From positions 1,898,032 through 1,962,031 of the forward strand of contig CANMKS010000001.1 in the NCBI GenBank assembly GCA_947498645.1: a stretch of DNA of 64,000 bases, given 5' to 3'. Shown one piece after another: positions 47,611 through 57,214 of the stretch (the first letter of the stretch is position 1; each line of letters opens with the position of its first letter). This stretch comes from an uncultured Paracoccaceae bacterium (lineage in GTDB: Bacteria; Pseudomonadota; Alphaproteobacteria; Rhodobacterales; Rhodobacteraceae). The notes under the pieces are model-generated. The model had not been told where the DNA came from and ran no database searches. It worked only from the letters and a program-made list of their open reading frames with translations. The translations under genes and the position numbers were made by a program.

Positions 47611-48516
47611 ATGAACCACTTTCTTGATATTGATGTCACGTCCACTGATGCCCTGCGGGGGATTATCGACAACGCGCAGGTGATGAAATCTGCGCGCGCA
47701 GGCAAACCCAAGGGTACACCCGATGCCGATCAGCCATTGGCAGGCCATATGGTCGCGCTGATCTTTGAAAAACCTTCGACCCGGACCCGCGTGTCATTTG
47801 ACGTGGGCGTGCGCCAGATGGGTGGGCAGACCATGGTGCTGTCGGGGGCTGACATGCAGCTGGGCCACGGTGAAACGATTGCGGACACCGCCCGCGTGCT
47901 GTCACGCTATGTTGATCTGATCATGATCCGCACGTTTGAAGAACAGACGCTGCTGGACATGGCTGAATATGCCACCGTGCCGGTTATCAACGGGCTGACC
48001 AATCGCACGCATCCCTGTCAGATCATGGCAGATGTCATGACGTTTGAAGAACACAACGGACCCATCAAAGGCAAAAAGGTGGTCTGGTCAGGCGATGGCA
48101 ACAACGTGTTCGCCAGTTTCGCCCATGCGGCCAAGCAGTTTGAATTTGATCTGGTCTTTACCGGGCCGCCGCCGCTTGACCCCGAACCAGCGCTGGCGGG
48201 GCTTTATACGACTGTGCGCGACCCTGACGAGGCGGTGCAAGGCGCCGATCTGGTGGTGACCGATACCTGGGTCAGCATGCATGATCCGCAATCGGCCCGC
48301 GAACGGCGGCATAACCAGCTACGCGGCTATCAGGTCAATGATGCGCTGATGGCCAAGGCCAAGGCTGATGCATTGTTCATGCATTGCCTGCCTGCCCACC
48401 GCGATGATGAGGCGACAAGCAGCGTCATGGACGGCCCGCATTCGGTGATCTTCGATGAGGCGGAAAACCGACTGCATGCACAAAAGGCGATCATGCGTTA
48501 TTGTTTAGGGGTGTAA
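47611..48516 (+). CDS. argF: ornithine carbamoyltransferase
   Basis: A 301-residue enzyme that makes citrulline from ornithine and carbamoyl phosphate. The carbamoyl-phosphate loop [12 protein letters not shown] and the HPCQ loop (HPCQIMAD) are in place, and the ornithine loop is [13 protein letters not shown] near residue 260. Length is normal for OTC. It is the third gene of the argD operon. Its expected regulator would be ArgR-like, but no ARG box was recognised upstream of argD. Confidence 0.96.
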   Translation: MNHFLDIDVTSTDALRGIIDNAQVMKSARAGKPKGTPDADQPLAGHMVALIFEKPSTRTRVSFDVGVRQMGGQTMVLSGADMQLGHGETIADTARVLSRYVDLIMIRTFEEQTLLDMAEYATVPVINGLTNRTHPCQIMADVMTFEEHNGPIKGKKVVWSGDGNNVFASFAHAAKQFEFDLVFTGPPPLDPEPALAGLYTTVRDPDEAVQGADLVVTDTWVSMHDPQSARERRHNQLRGYQVNDALMAKAKADALFMHCLPAHRDDEATSSVMDGPHSVIFDEAENRLHAQKAIMRYCLGV

Positions 48517-48547
48517 GGGGGCAGACCCTCGGGGAGAGAGGCCCGCC

Positions 48548-49420
48548 TTACGTGAACTTCCGGAACAGTTTTGTTTGATCAAACATATCTTCCAGCCTCT
48601 CGATACGGGCCTTGGTTTGTGTCCAATTCAACGTTTGCACAGAAGAAACCATCGTTTCCAATAGCAGCATTGTCGTTGTCGCACTGTCCCAGGCTGATGG
48701 CACAACGATCCGATTGCTCAGGCAAACTGTTGCCATTTGATGCACCGGCGAACGCCACTGGTCGGTCATCAGAATAATCTGGGCGCCGCGTTCATGGGCG
48801 AGTTCGGCCAGCTTCAGCGTGTTGTTTTCGTAGCGCCGCACATCGAAGATGACAAAAACGTCGCCTTCCTTGGCATTCAAAAGGTAGTGGGGCCACGTGT
48901 TTGACGTGGATTGCACATGCGTCAAATTGGGCCGGATGACCTGCATATGCAGGAACAGGTATTCCGCCAAAGTATGTGTGATCCGACCTCCGACAATGAA
49001 TAGATGGCGATCCACGTCCGCCATCAAGTTGCAAGCATGGTCAAAGGCTGAAGGGTCAATCTGGCTCAGCGTCAGACGGATGTTTTCGATCACCGCCTCT
49101 GTAAAGCGATTGAGGATATGGCCAGAAGGTGCCGCTTCTGCCCATGTGTCATGTTTGGCAATGGGCGTTTTTACTTTCGCCCTGAGTTCCTCACGCAAGG
49201 CGGCCTGAAATTCGGGGTAACCCTTGTAGCCAAGTTTCTGAACCATGCGGGCGACGGTTGGCACAGACACATCCGCATCCTTTGCAAGTGCGGTCAAAGG
49301 CCCAAGGCCAGAGGCGGGGTAATTCTCAAGTACAGACAGTGCCAGTTGCCGCTCTGCCCGTGTCAGATCGTCCAGCATCTTGTGGATGTGGTCTGATATC
49401 GTTTGTGCAGCCTCTGCCAT
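48548..49420 (-). CDS. MurR/RpiR-family regulator
   Basis: A 290-residue regulator with an N-terminal helix-turn-helix of the HTH_6 type (LGPLTALAKDADVSVPTVARMVQKLGYKGYPEFQAALREEL in parts) and a C-terminal SIS domain that binds phosphosugars or related ligands (DVDRHLFIVGGRITHTLAEYLF). The ATG at 49420 follows GGAG by seven bases and is preferred over one seven codons upstream. It is divergent from the long amine catabolic operon starting at 49535, and a TGTGA-N8-TCACA repeat lies between them. Confidence 0.85.
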   Translation of the reverse strand: MAEAAQTISDHIHKMLDDLTRAERQLALSVLENYPASGLGPLTALAKDADVSVPTVARMVQKLGYKGYPEFQAALREELRAKVKTPIAKHDTWAEAAPSGHILNRFTEAVIENIRLTLSQIDPSAFDHACNLMADVDRHLFIVGGRITHTLAEYLFLHMQVIRPNLTHVQSTSNTWPHYLLNAKEGDVFVIFDVRRYENNTLKLAELAHERGAQIILMTDQWRSPVHQMATVCLSNRIVVPSAWDSATTTMLLLETMVSSVQTLNWTQTKARIERLEDMFDQTKLFRKFT

Positions 49421-49464
49421 CGCTGTCTCCGTTTTGTTCATAAAAATAACAGAATGAACTGATG

Positions 49465-49482
49465 TGTGATAAATATTTCACA
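49465..49482. promoter_or_regulatory. candidate operator for the RpiR-type regulator
   Basis: TGTGA (49465-49469) and TCACA (49478-49482) form an inverted repeat with an AT-rich eight-base centre, in the divergent spacer. The eight-base gap is longer than the six of CRP sites. It also contains TGATAAATATTTCA, similar to sites bound by RpiR-type proteins. A TTGACA (49489-49494) follows. Confidence 0.35.
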
Positions 49483-49534
49483 ATTGTGTTGACATGGCCA
49501 CCGGATAGCAAGCACTTTATCGGCAGGGGGGCGT

Positions 49535-50290
49535 ATGGTCTTATTGCAATCAGGCGATGGTGTTGTTGAGGTTTCGCGCAGCGAGGCCCGTTCCGCGATT
49601 GTCTTGGTTTGTGAACATGCCAGCCACCAAATCCCTGATGCATTCAAGGATTTGGGCATCACCCCTGCTGCCAGGCTTAGCCATGCAGCGTGGGATCCGG
49701 GCGCGATGGCCGTTGCCCAACGCATGTCGCAGGATCTTGATGCGGTGCTTGTTTCTTCTACCGTGTCCCGCCTTGTCTATGACTGCAACCGCCCGCCAAG
49801 TGCCCCTGACGCGATGCCCGCGCGCAGCGAGGCATATGAAATTCCGGGCAATGCTGACTTGACCGAGGAAGATAAAAACGCACGGGTTGCGCGCTACTAC
49901 AAGCCGTTTGAACAGACACTTGCATCACAGATCGCAAGCCGCACTGATCCAGTGATCGTGACGGTGCACAGCTTTGCGCCGGTCTACAACGGTGAGGCGC
50001 GGGACGTCGAAATCGGCATATTGCATGACAATGACAGTTTGTTGGCGGACGCGGTGCTGCGGGTCGCCGACGGTCACGATGTGCGCCGCAATAGCCCATA
50101 TGGCCCCGAACATGGTGTCACACACACGCTGAAAGAACATGCGATCAAGCACGGCCATCTGAACGTGATGATCGAGGTGCGGAACGATCTGATTGCAGAT
50201 GAAGCCGGACAAATCGCCATGGCAAACACGCTGGCAGGTTGGATCAGGCAGGCGCTGCAAGCCTTGGGGCGTGAAGTATGCAAGGCATGA
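49535..50290 (+). CDS. N-formylglutamate amidohydrolase-like hydrolase
   Basis: A 251-residue zinc-dependent hydrolase of the HutG/N-formylglutamate amidohydrolase family. The zinc and catalytic parts appear in LVCEHASHQIPDAF, SHAAWDPGAMAVA, VYDCNRPPSAPD, VTVHSFAPVY and VMIEVRNDLI. No histidine-degradation gene is nearby. As first gene of an operon with a glutamine-synthetase-like ligase and two dehydrogenases, it is inferred to cut the gamma-glutamyl amide of the pathway's end product. It overlaps the TRAP small permease by 13 bases. Confidence 0.8.
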   Translation: MVLLQSGDGVVEVSRSEARSAIVLVCEHASHQIPDAFKDLGITPAARLSHAAWDPGAMAVAQRMSQDLDAVLVSSTVSRLVYDCNRPPSAPDAMPARSEAYEIPGNADLTEEDKNARVARYYKPFEQTLASQIASRTDPVIVTVHSFAPVYNGEARDVEIGILHDNDSLLADAVLRVADGHDVRRNSPYGPEHGVTHTLKEHAIKHGHLNVMIEVRNDLIADEAGQIAMANTLAGWIRQALQALGREVCKA

Positions 50291-50847
50291 TGCGCGGATA
50301 TATTCGCGGCGTTGATGCCGTGAACTACCGGCTGGGTCGGGTGGCGATGTACGGGATCTTTGTGTTGATGGGGGTCCTGCTTTGGTCCTCGATCAGCAAG
50401 ACGTTCTTCCTGCCAACGCTCTGGACGTTGGAAATGGCGCAGTTTGTGATGGTTGGATACTATATTCTGGGCGGTCCATATTCCCTGCAACTGGGATCGA
50501 ACGTGCGGATGGACTTGCTGTACGGCGGCTGGTCTGTGCGGCGAAAAGCGTGGTTTGACGCGTTCACGATGCTGTTCCTGATCTTCTATCTTTGCGTGTT
50601 GATCTATGGGGCCGTCAGCTCAACCGCATATTCCCTGGGATACTGGAAAAGCGAACCATTCTCGTTTCTTGCAGGCGTCATCACTGGCGCCGAGGAGGTC
50701 GGCACGCTGGAACGATCGTCGTCCTCGTGGCGTCCCTATCTTTGGCCGATCAAAGTGGTGATGATCGTTGGCTTCTTCTTGATGCTGCTGCAATGCATTT
50801 CGGAATTGTTCAAAGACGTTCTGCGTCTCAAGGGTGCTGAAATCTGA
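50278..50847 (+). CDS. TRAP transporter small permease (DctQ)
   Basis: A 189-residue membrane protein with four helices typical of the DctQ subunit. It begins with FMLW-like hydrophobic stretches (YGIFVLMGVLLWSSISKTF) and has the conserved GPYSLQLGSNVRMDLLYGGW loop. DctQ bridges the large permease in the TRAP importer. Its stop overlaps the start of the large permease by one base (TGATG). The first ATG at 50278 is used; another lies three codons later. Confidence 0.88.
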   Translation: MQGMMRGYIRGVDAVNYRLGRVAMYGIFVLMGVLLWSSISKTFFLPTLWTLEMAQFVMVGYYILGGPYSLQLGSNVRMDLLYGGWSVRRKAWFDAFTMLFLIFYLCVLIYGAVSSTAYSLGYWKSEPFSFLAGVITGAEEVGTLERSSSSWRPYLWPIKVVMIVGFFLMLLQCISELFKDVLRLKGAEI

Positions 50848-52172
50848 TGCCTTATGAGATGATCGCGACCCTTATGTTTTCAACCATGATGCTGATGCTG
50901 CTTACCGGACAACGGGTGTTCGGCGCGATCGGTTTCGTGGCCGTTGTCGCGGCTTTGCTGCTGTGGGGCGACAAAGGCGGGTATGACATCGGCTTTGCCG
51001 CCGCGATGAAACTAATGAAATGGTATCCGCTTCTGACGCTGCCGATGTTCATTTTCATGGGCTACGTGCTGAGCGAGTCGCGCATCGCCGATGACCTGTA
51101 CAAGATGTTCCACGTCTGGATGGGCGGGCTACGAGGCGGGCTGGCCATCGGGACAATTGGACTGATGGTGCTCATTTCCGCGATGAACGGGCTCAGCGTC
51201 GCCGGAATGGCGATTGGTGCCACGATTGCACTGCCCGAATTGCTCAAACGCGGTTACGACAAGCGCATGGTGACGGGCGTCATTCAGGCGGGGTCATCGC
51301 TTGGCATTCTGGTGCCCCCATCTGTTGTTCTGGTGCTTTATGCGATGATCGCACGGCAACCGGTCGGGCAGTTATGGCTGGCGGGCGTTGTTCCGGGGCT
51401 GATGATGGCGGCGATGTTCATTCTCTACATCGTTATCCGCTGCTGGAAAAACCCCGATCTGGGGCCTTCACTGGATGCGAAAGAACGCGACCTGCCGATG
51501 GCTGAAAAGCTGCGGTTGCTGCGCGCAGGGTTGCTGCCGTTGGTGATCTTTGCGGTGATGATGGTGCCTTTTGTGAACGGCTGGACATCCTTGGTTGAAA
51601 GCTCTGCCATCGGCGCGATGACAGCGTTTCTTGCGGCGGTCTTCAAGGGGCGTATGACCCGTGAAGTGTTCGAGAATTCGGTCCGCAATACGCTGGGCAT
51701 CACCTGCATGTTCATGTGGATCATACTCGCAGCACTTGCCTTTGGGGCGGTGTTTGATGGGCTGGGCGCTGTAAAAGCCATCGAAAACCTGTTCACAGAG
51801 CGCCTGGGCCTGAACCCCTGGGTCATTCTGATCCTGATGCAGCTTTCGTTTATCCTGATGGGGACTTTTTTGGATGACACGGCAATGCTGGTCATTGTGG
51901 CCCCGCTTTACGTGCCGCTGGTCGGGGCGCTTGGGTTTGATCTGATCTGGTATGGGATCCTCTACACCATCACCTGCCAGATCGCCTATATGACGCCGCC
52001 GTTCGGATATAACTTGTTCCTGATGCGTGCGATGGCCCCGCCAGAGATCAGCATCCAGGACATCTATCGTTCCATCGGGCCATTTGTTCTGGTGATGATC
52101 GGGGCGCTTATCCTCGTGATGGTGTTCCCGCAACTCGCGCTTTGGCTGCCTACCTATGTTTACGGAAAATAA
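50847..52172 (+). CDS. TRAP transporter large permease (DctM)
   Basis: A 441-residue polytopic protein with about 12 helices, the transport subunit of a TRAP system. Typical DctM parts are FIFMGYVLSESRIADDLY, GLMVLISAMNGLSVAGMAIG, IQAGSSLGILVPPSVVLVLYA and FLDDTAMLVIVAPLYVPLVGALGF. It moves substrate with sodium or proton gradient after delivery by the DctP protein. The following binding protein gene is 48 bases downstream. Confidence 0.93.
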   Translation: MPYEMIATLMFSTMMLMLLTGQRVFGAIGFVAVVAALLLWGDKGGYDIGFAAAMKLMKWYPLLTLPMFIFMGYVLSESRIADDLYKMFHVWMGGLRGGLAIGTIGLMVLISAMNGLSVAGMAIGATIALPELLKRGYDKRMVTGVIQAGSSLGILVPPSVVLVLYAMIARQPVGQLWLAGVVPGLMMAAMFILYIVIRCWKNPDLGPSLDAKERDLPMAEKLRLLRAGLLPLVIFAVMMVPFVNGWTSLVESSAIGAMTAFLAAVFKGRMTREVFENSVRNTLGITCMFMWIILAALAFGAVFDGLGAVKAIENLFTERLGLNPWVILILMQLSFILMGTFLDDTAMLVIVAPLYVPLVGALGFDLIWYGILYTITCQIAYMTPPFGYNLFLMRAMAPPEISIQDIYRSIGPFVLVMIGALILVMVFPQLALWLPTYVYGK

Positions 52173-52220
52173 TAACTGAGAACTCCGCCAACGGAGCTGA
52201 AATCAAACAAGGAGAGTATT

Positions 52221-53258
52221 ATGACCACAAGACGTAATTTCATTCGGAATGCCGGCCTTGCCGGGGCCGCAACATTGGCGGCACCTTCGGTTGCGCGCGC
52301 TCAGGAAGCCATCAAATGGCGCTTTCAGACCTATGCGGGTTCTGCCTTGGGCGAGCATGTGACCAAGCCCGTCATTGACTACATCAACACCGCTGCCAAA
52401 GGCGAACTGGAAGTGGAACTGTTCTATGCCGATCAGATCGTCCCCACCGGCGAGCTGTTTCAGGCCTTGCAGCGCGGCACAATTGACGGGGTACATTCGG
52501 ACGACGATTCAATGGCGTCACCCACACCCCTGCAGCAGTTTGGGGGGTACTTCCCGTTTGCGACCAAGCACATCCTCGACGTGCCAGTGCTCTTCAACCA
52601 ATACGGCCTTAAGGAAATCTGGGAAGAAGAATACGCCAAGGTCGGTGTCAAATGGTTGTCCGCTGCGGGGCAGGATCCCTGCAACTTCAACACCACGAAA
52701 GAGATCAACAGCGTGGCCGATCTTGACGGTCTGCGCCTATACACCTTCCCAACTGCCGGGCGGTTTTTGACAAAGTTCGGCGTTGTTCCGGTGAATATCC
52801 CCTACGAGGACGCCGAAGTTGCCGTACAAACCGGCGAGTTGGACGGCATGGCATGGTCCGGCATCACCGAGGATTACACTGTCGGCTGGGCTGACGTGAC
52901 CGACTACTTCCTGACCAACAACATCTCGGGTGCGTGGATCGGGTCCTGGTTCGTGAACGAGGAACGCTGGGCCGATCTGCCAGAACATCTCAAGGCGATT
53001 GTGATGGCCGCAACAGAAGCAGGGCACACCTATCGCAACCAGTGGTACTGGGGCGGTGAAGCGGCACTGCGCGCCAATGGCGACAAACTGCAGCTGCGGT
53101 CGGTTCCCGCGAACGAATGGGCCGAGGTCGAGAACGCAGCCAAGGAGTTCTGGGAAGAAGTTGCGCAGGAAGGCGAAGTTCACCAGAAGATCGTCAACAT
53201 CTTCAAAGAGTACAACGCCGTCATCAATCAGGCCGGTGCCCCTTACAATTTCGAGTAA
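52221..53258 (+). CDS. TRAP substrate-binding protein (DctP)
   Basis: A 345-residue periplasmic binding protein. The N-terminus TTRRNFIRNAGLAGAATLAAPSVARAQ has a twin-arginine-like R-R-N-F motif, so export through Tat is possible; cleavage follows ARA. Mature parts include EVELFYADQIVPTGELFQALQRGTIDG, the conserved Arg region LDGLRLYTFPTAGR and GVVPVNIPYEDAEVAVQTGELDGM. It captures the substrate for the preceding DctQM. A strong AAGGAGA precedes the start. A terminator hairpin follows it at 53279. Confidence 0.9.
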   Translation: MTTRRNFIRNAGLAGAATLAAPSVARAQEAIKWRFQTYAGSALGEHVTKPVIDYINTAAKGELEVELFYADQIVPTGELFQALQRGTIDGVHSDDDSMASPTPLQQFGGYFPFATKHILDVPVLFNQYGLKEIWEEEYAKVGVKWLSAAGQDPCNFNTTKEINSVADLDGLRLYTFPTAGRFLTKFGVVPVNIPYEDAEVAVQTGELDGMAWSGITEDYTVGWADVTDYFLTNNISGAWIGSWFVNEERWADLPEHLKAIVMAATEAGHTYRNQWYWGGEAALRANGDKLQLRSVPANEWAEVENAAKEFWEEVAQEGEVHQKIVNIFKEYNAVINQAGAPYNFE

Positions 53259-53278
53259 GGCATCGCAGAAAAAATCAG

Positions 53279-53307
53279 ACCACACCGCCTTCAACGCGGT
53301 GTGGTTT
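53279..53307 (+). terminator. intra-operon terminator
   Basis: ACCACACCGC (53279-53288) pairs with GCGGTGTGGT (53296-53305) around CTTCAAC, followed by TT and a few T's. It lies between the DctP gene and the glutamine-synthetase-like gene. It should let transporter mRNA accumulate above the downstream enzymes. Confidence 0.55.
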
Positions 53308-53330
53308 CAACGCCCATAAGGAAATAGATC

Positions 53331-54695
53331 ATGGCAGGTAATCTCACGTTCGAGGCGCTCGAAGCGGCGGTCAAAGACGGTTCCATCGACACGGTACTGA
53401 CCTGTTTTCCGGACATGCAGGGCCGCTTGATGGGCAAACGGTTTCACGGCGTCAACTTTGTTGAGACGTCTTTTAAGGAAACGCATTGCTGCAACTACCT
53501 GTTGGCCACAGATCTGGAGATGGCAACACCTGAAGGCTACGCCGCAAGCAGCTGGGAACAGGGCTATGGCGATTATGTCATGGCGCCCGACCTGAGCACG
53601 ATCCGCGTTTTGCCCTGGCTTGAAGGCACCGCGATGGTCCTTTGCGATATTCTTGATCATCACACACACGCACCGGTGCCACATGCCCCGCGTCAGATGT
53701 TGAAAAAGCAGATCGCTCGCCTGAAAGAGTTGGGCTTTGACGCGATGATGGCGACCGAGCTGGAGTTCTTTTTGTTCGAGAAGTCCTTTGACGATATCCG
53801 CAAAGGCGGCTTTCGCGATCTGACCCCGATCAGCGGGTACAACGAAGATTACAACATCCTGCAAACCACCAAGGAAGAAGGCGTGATGCGCCCGATCCGC
53901 AATCACTTGTTCGGCGCCGGTCTGCCGATCGAGAATTCCAAGGGAGAGGCCGAAACCGGTCAGGAAGAGCTGAATATTCGCTATGCCGACGCCCTTGATT
54001 GCGCCGATCACCATACGATTGCTAAAAATGGGATCAAGGAAATCGCCTGGCAACAGGGCCATGCGGCAACCTTCCTGCCAAAGTGGGATCATACCAAGGT
54101 AGGAAGCTCTTCACATGTGCATCAGTCCTTGTGGGTAGATGGCAAGCCTGCATTTTACGACGCCGATGCTGATCTCGGCATGTCTGATCTGATGCGGCAC
54201 TATATGGCCGGGTTGATCGCTCATGCCCCGGATTACACCTTCTTTTTGGCCCCTTACATCAACAGCTACAAGCGTTTCGCCAAGGGCACATTTGCCCCGA
54301 CAAAGACGGTCTGGTCCGTGGACAACCGCACCGCTGGCTTCCGCTTGTGTGGCGATGGCACCAAAGGCATCCGCGCTGAATGCCGGATTGGCGGATCTGA
54401 TCTGAACCCTTATCTGGCACAGGCTGCGATGCTGGCTGCCGGGATCAAGGGCATTGAGGATAAGATGGAATTGTCCCCGCCGACCAAGGGCGACGTTTAC
54501 GAGGACGCCAAGGCGCAGGACATACCGCAAACACTGCGCGCAGCGACTGAGACATTGCGCAACTCTGCGATGTTGCGTGCGGCGATGGGCGACGAGGTGA
54601 TCGACCACTACACCCGCTGTGCCGAATGGGAACAAGAAGAATTTGATCGTATCGTGACCGATTGGGAAATCGCGCGCGGTTTTGAAAGGGCTTAA
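53331..54695 (+). CDS. glutamine-synthetase-like gamma-glutamyl ligase
   Basis: A 454-residue protein of the glutamine synthetase family, about the length of PuuA and GlnA4-type enzymes, which join glutamate to an amine rather than ammonia. Metal-binding Glu residues lie in MATELEFFLFEK and the KGEAETGQEELN block. The His loop is VGSSSHVHQSLW and the glutamate and phosphate region is SVDNRTAGFRL followed by ECRIGGSDLNPYL. It lacks the adenylylation Tyr loop of housekeeping GlnA. The neighbouring alcohol and aldehyde dehydrogenases point to an amino-alcohol as acceptor. AAGGA lies eight bases before the start. Confidence 0.85.
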   Translation: MAGNLTFEALEAAVKDGSIDTVLTCFPDMQGRLMGKRFHGVNFVETSFKETHCCNYLLATDLEMATPEGYAASSWEQGYGDYVMAPDLSTIRVLPWLEGTAMVLCDILDHHTHAPVPHAPRQMLKKQIARLKELGFDAMMATELEFFLFEKSFDDIRKGGFRDLTPISGYNEDYNILQTTKEEGVMRPIRNHLFGAGLPIENSKGEAETGQEELNIRYADALDCADHHTIAKNGIKEIAWQQGHAATFLPKWDHTKVGSSSHVHQSLWVDGKPAFYDADADLGMSDLMRHYMAGLIAHAPDYTFFLAPYINSYKRFAKGTFAPTKTVWSVDNRTAGFRLCGDGTKGIRAECRIGGSDLNPYLAQAAMLAAGIKGIEDKMELSPPTKGDVYEDAKAQDIPQTLRAATETLRNSAMLRAAMGDEVIDHYTRCAEWEQEEFDRIVTDWEIARGFERA

Positions 54696-54697
54696 GA

Positions 54698-56065
54698 ATG
54701 ATCCGTTGTGTGTCTCCCATTGATGGGACCGTTTATGCAGAACGTCCCACATTATCGTCCAAGGATGCCAAAGCGGCCGTCGCGCGTGCGAAAGACGCTC
54801 AAATCGCTTGGGCCGCGCGACCGTTGGAGGACCGGATTGCCCTTGTGCAGGCCGGTGTTGCCAATGTTGGTGCGATGAATGATGAAATCGTCCCGGAACT
54901 GGCTCATCAAATGGGCCGGCCCGTTCGCTATGGCGGTGAGTTTGGCGGTTTTGACGAGCGGGCCAGTTACATGGCCAGCATCGCCAAAGATGCGTTGGCC
55001 GATATCGTGATCGAGGATAGCAGCGCCTTTCGGCGCGTTATCAAACGCGTCCCTCATGGCGTCGTGCTGGTCGTGGCCCCGTGGAACTACCCCTATATGA
55101 CGGCTATCAATACGGTCGCCCCGGCCTTGATTTCGGGCAACGCAGTGATCCTGAAACACGCAAGCCAGACACCTTTGGTGGGCGAGCGGATGGCGCAGGC
55201 GTTTCATGCAGCGGGTTTGCCGGAAGATGTGTTTCAGAATGTCTTTCTGGATCATCAGACAACTTCTGATCTGATTGCCGCAAAGTCCTTTGGCTTTGTG
55301 AATTTCACCGGGTCTGTCGGCGGGGGGCAAGCGATTGAACAGGCCGCAGCGGGCACATTCACCGGCGTCGGGCTAGAGCTGGGCGGCAAAGACCCCGGCT
55401 ATGTTTGCGATGATGCTGACCTGGACGCAGCCGTCGATACGTTGATTGATGGCGCGATGTTCAATGCGGGGCAGTGCTGCTGCGGGATTGAGCGGATCTA
55501 CGTCGCAAAACAACACTTTGATACCTTTGTTGAAAAGGCGGTAGCGATTGTCAGCGGATACAAGCTGGGCAATCCTCTGAACCCGGAAACGACGCTGGGC
55601 CCAATGGCCCACAAGCGTTTTGCCGAGGAGGTGCGCCAACAAACGGCAGAGGCGGTTGCGGCCGGGGCCAAGGCCCATATCGCGACGTTTGCAGAGGATG
55701 ACGGCGGCGCCTACCTGACCCCGCAGATCCTGACCAATGTATCCCATGATATGCGCGTGATGCGCGACGAAAGCTTTGGACCCGTTGTAGGGATCATGTC
55801 CGTCAATGATGACGCAGAGGCCATCCGGCTGATGAATGATAGCCACTTTGGGCTGACCGCGTCGATCTGGACTGGCGATGTGCGCCGGGCCGAGGCAATT
55901 GCAGATCAGATCGAAACCGGTACGGTCTTTATGAACCGTGCGGACTATCTTGATCCGGGCCTGTGCTGGACCGGTTGCAAAGACACAGGGCGCGGCGGGG
56001 GTCTTTCGCTGATTGGGTACCATAACCTGACCCGTCCAAAATCCTATCACTTGAAGAAAGCCTGA
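54698..56065 (+). CDS. aldehyde dehydrogenase
   Basis: A 455-residue NAD(P)-dependent aldehyde dehydrogenase. It has VVAPWNYPYMTAINTVAPALISGNAV, NFTGSVGGGQAIE, the catalytic Glu in LELGGKDPGYV near residue 227, and the Cys in FNAGQCCCGIERI near 262. The three adjacent Cys at the active site are unusual but not disabling. It follows the ligase by two bases and precedes an alcohol dehydrogenase by three. In a gamma-glutamylation route it would oxidise gamma-glutamyl-amino-aldehyde to the acid. A PuuC-like role is the family analogue. Confidence 0.9.
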   Translation: MIRCVSPIDGTVYAERPTLSSKDAKAAVARAKDAQIAWAARPLEDRIALVQAGVANVGAMNDEIVPELAHQMGRPVRYGGEFGGFDERASYMASIAKDALADIVIEDSSAFRRVIKRVPHGVVLVVAPWNYPYMTAINTVAPALISGNAVILKHASQTPLVGERMAQAFHAAGLPEDVFQNVFLDHQTTSDLIAAKSFGFVNFTGSVGGGQAIEQAAAGTFTGVGLELGGKDPGYVCDDADLDAAVDTLIDGAMFNAGQCCCGIERIYVAKQHFDTFVEKAVAIVSGYKLGNPLNPETTLGPMAHKRFAEEVRQQTAEAVAAGAKAHIATFAEDDGGAYLTPQILTNVSHDMRVMRDESFGPVVGIMSVNDDAEAIRLMNDSHFGLTASIWTGDVRRAEAIADQIETGTVFMNRADYLDPGLCWTGCKDTGRGGGLSLIGYHNLTRPKSYHLKKA

Positions 56066-56068
56066 GAC

Positions 56069-57214
56069 ATGACGCTGATCGCCAATTGGTCCTACCCAAC
56101 CGCTATTCGTTTCGGCGCTGGCCGCATTTCCGAGATCGCAGATGCATGCCGCACCTCTGGCATCAAGAAACCATTGCTGGTCACGGATCGTGGACTGGCG
56201 AATATGGATATCACAACCAGGACGCTGGACTTGTTAGAGGCAGCAGGCCTTGGTCGCGCGATTTTTGCAGATGTGGACCCGAACCCGAACGAGAAGAACG
56301 CAGCAGCCGGCGTTCAGGCTTACAAGGATGGTGGCCACGATGGGGTTGTGGCTTTTGGCGGCGGTTCTGGTCTTGATTTGGGCAAACTGGTGGCTTTCCT
56401 TGCAGGCCAGACCCGGCCCTTGTGGGATTTTGAAGACATCGGCGATTGGTGGACCCGCGCGGATGCCGATGCCATTGCCCCGATCGTGGCTGTCCCGACG
56501 ACTGCCGGGACAGGGTCCGAGGTGGGGCGGGCCTCCGTCATCACCAATTCCGAGACAGAAGAAAAGAAAATCATCTTCCATCCAAAGTTTTTGCCAACGG
56601 TCGTCATCTGTGACCCGGAACTGACGGTCGGCATGCCAAAGTCTATCACGGCGGGCACCGGCCTTGACGCTTTCGCCCATTGCGTCGAGGCGTTCTGTTC
56701 ACCCCACTACCACCCGATGTCACAAGGCATAGCATTGGAAGGCATGCGGTTGGTGAAGGAATATCTTCCGCGCGCCTATGCAGACGGGACGGATCTGGAA
56801 GCGCGCGCTCATATGATGTCAGCGGCCGCGATGGGAGCGACGGCCTTTCAGAAAGGGCTGGGCGCGATCCATGCGCTGTCGCACCCGATTGGTGCCATGT
56901 ATCACACCCACCATGGGACAACGAACGCGGTCTGTATGCCTGCGGTCTTACAGTTCAATAAACCCGCGATTGAAAACACGATGGCACAGGCGGCCAGCTA
57001 TCTGGGGATTGCGGGCGGTTTTGATGGGTTTTGCGCACATGTCGACGATCTGAACGCGTCACTGGGCATTCCCAAAACGCTCACGGCACTTGGCGTCACC
57101 GACCCGGATATCGACCGCATCGTTGCGGGCGCGCTGAGCGACCCCAGCACCGGCGGTAATCCTGTGAAGATGACCAAAGAAAACACGCGGAGACTGTTGG
57201 AGGCATGCTTGTGA
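56069..57214 (+). CDS. iron-containing alcohol dehydrogenase
   Basis: A 381-residue group III alcohol dehydrogenase. The nucleotide loop reads VAFGGGSGLDLGK near residue 95, PTTAGTGSEVGRASV is the second family motif, and iron ligands lie in GTGLDAFAHCVEAF (Asp and His) and ALSHPIGAMYHTHHG (two His). It oxidises or reduces a short-chain alcohol or aldehyde in the cytoplasm. Its presence, in place of an amine oxidase as in the putrescine pathway, is the main reason to infer an amino-alcohol substrate. It ends beside a possible short peptide gene. Confidence 0.92.
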   Translation: MTLIANWSYPTAIRFGAGRISEIADACRTSGIKKPLLVTDRGLANMDITTRTLDLLEAAGLGRAIFADVDPNPNEKNAAAGVQAYKDGGHDGVVAFGGGSGLDLGKLVAFLAGQTRPLWDFEDIGDWWTRADADAIAPIVAVPTTAGTGSEVGRASVITNSETEEKKIIFHPKFLPTVVICDPELTVGMPKSITAGTGLDAFAHCVEAFCSPHYHPMSQGIALEGMRLVKEYLPRAYADGTDLEARAHMMSAAAMGATAFQKGLGAIHALSHPIGAMYHTHHGTTNAVCMPAVLQFNKPAIENTMAQAASYLGIAGGFDGFCAHVDDLNASLGIPKTLTALGVTDPDIDRIVAGALSDPSTGGNPVKMTKENTRRLLEACL

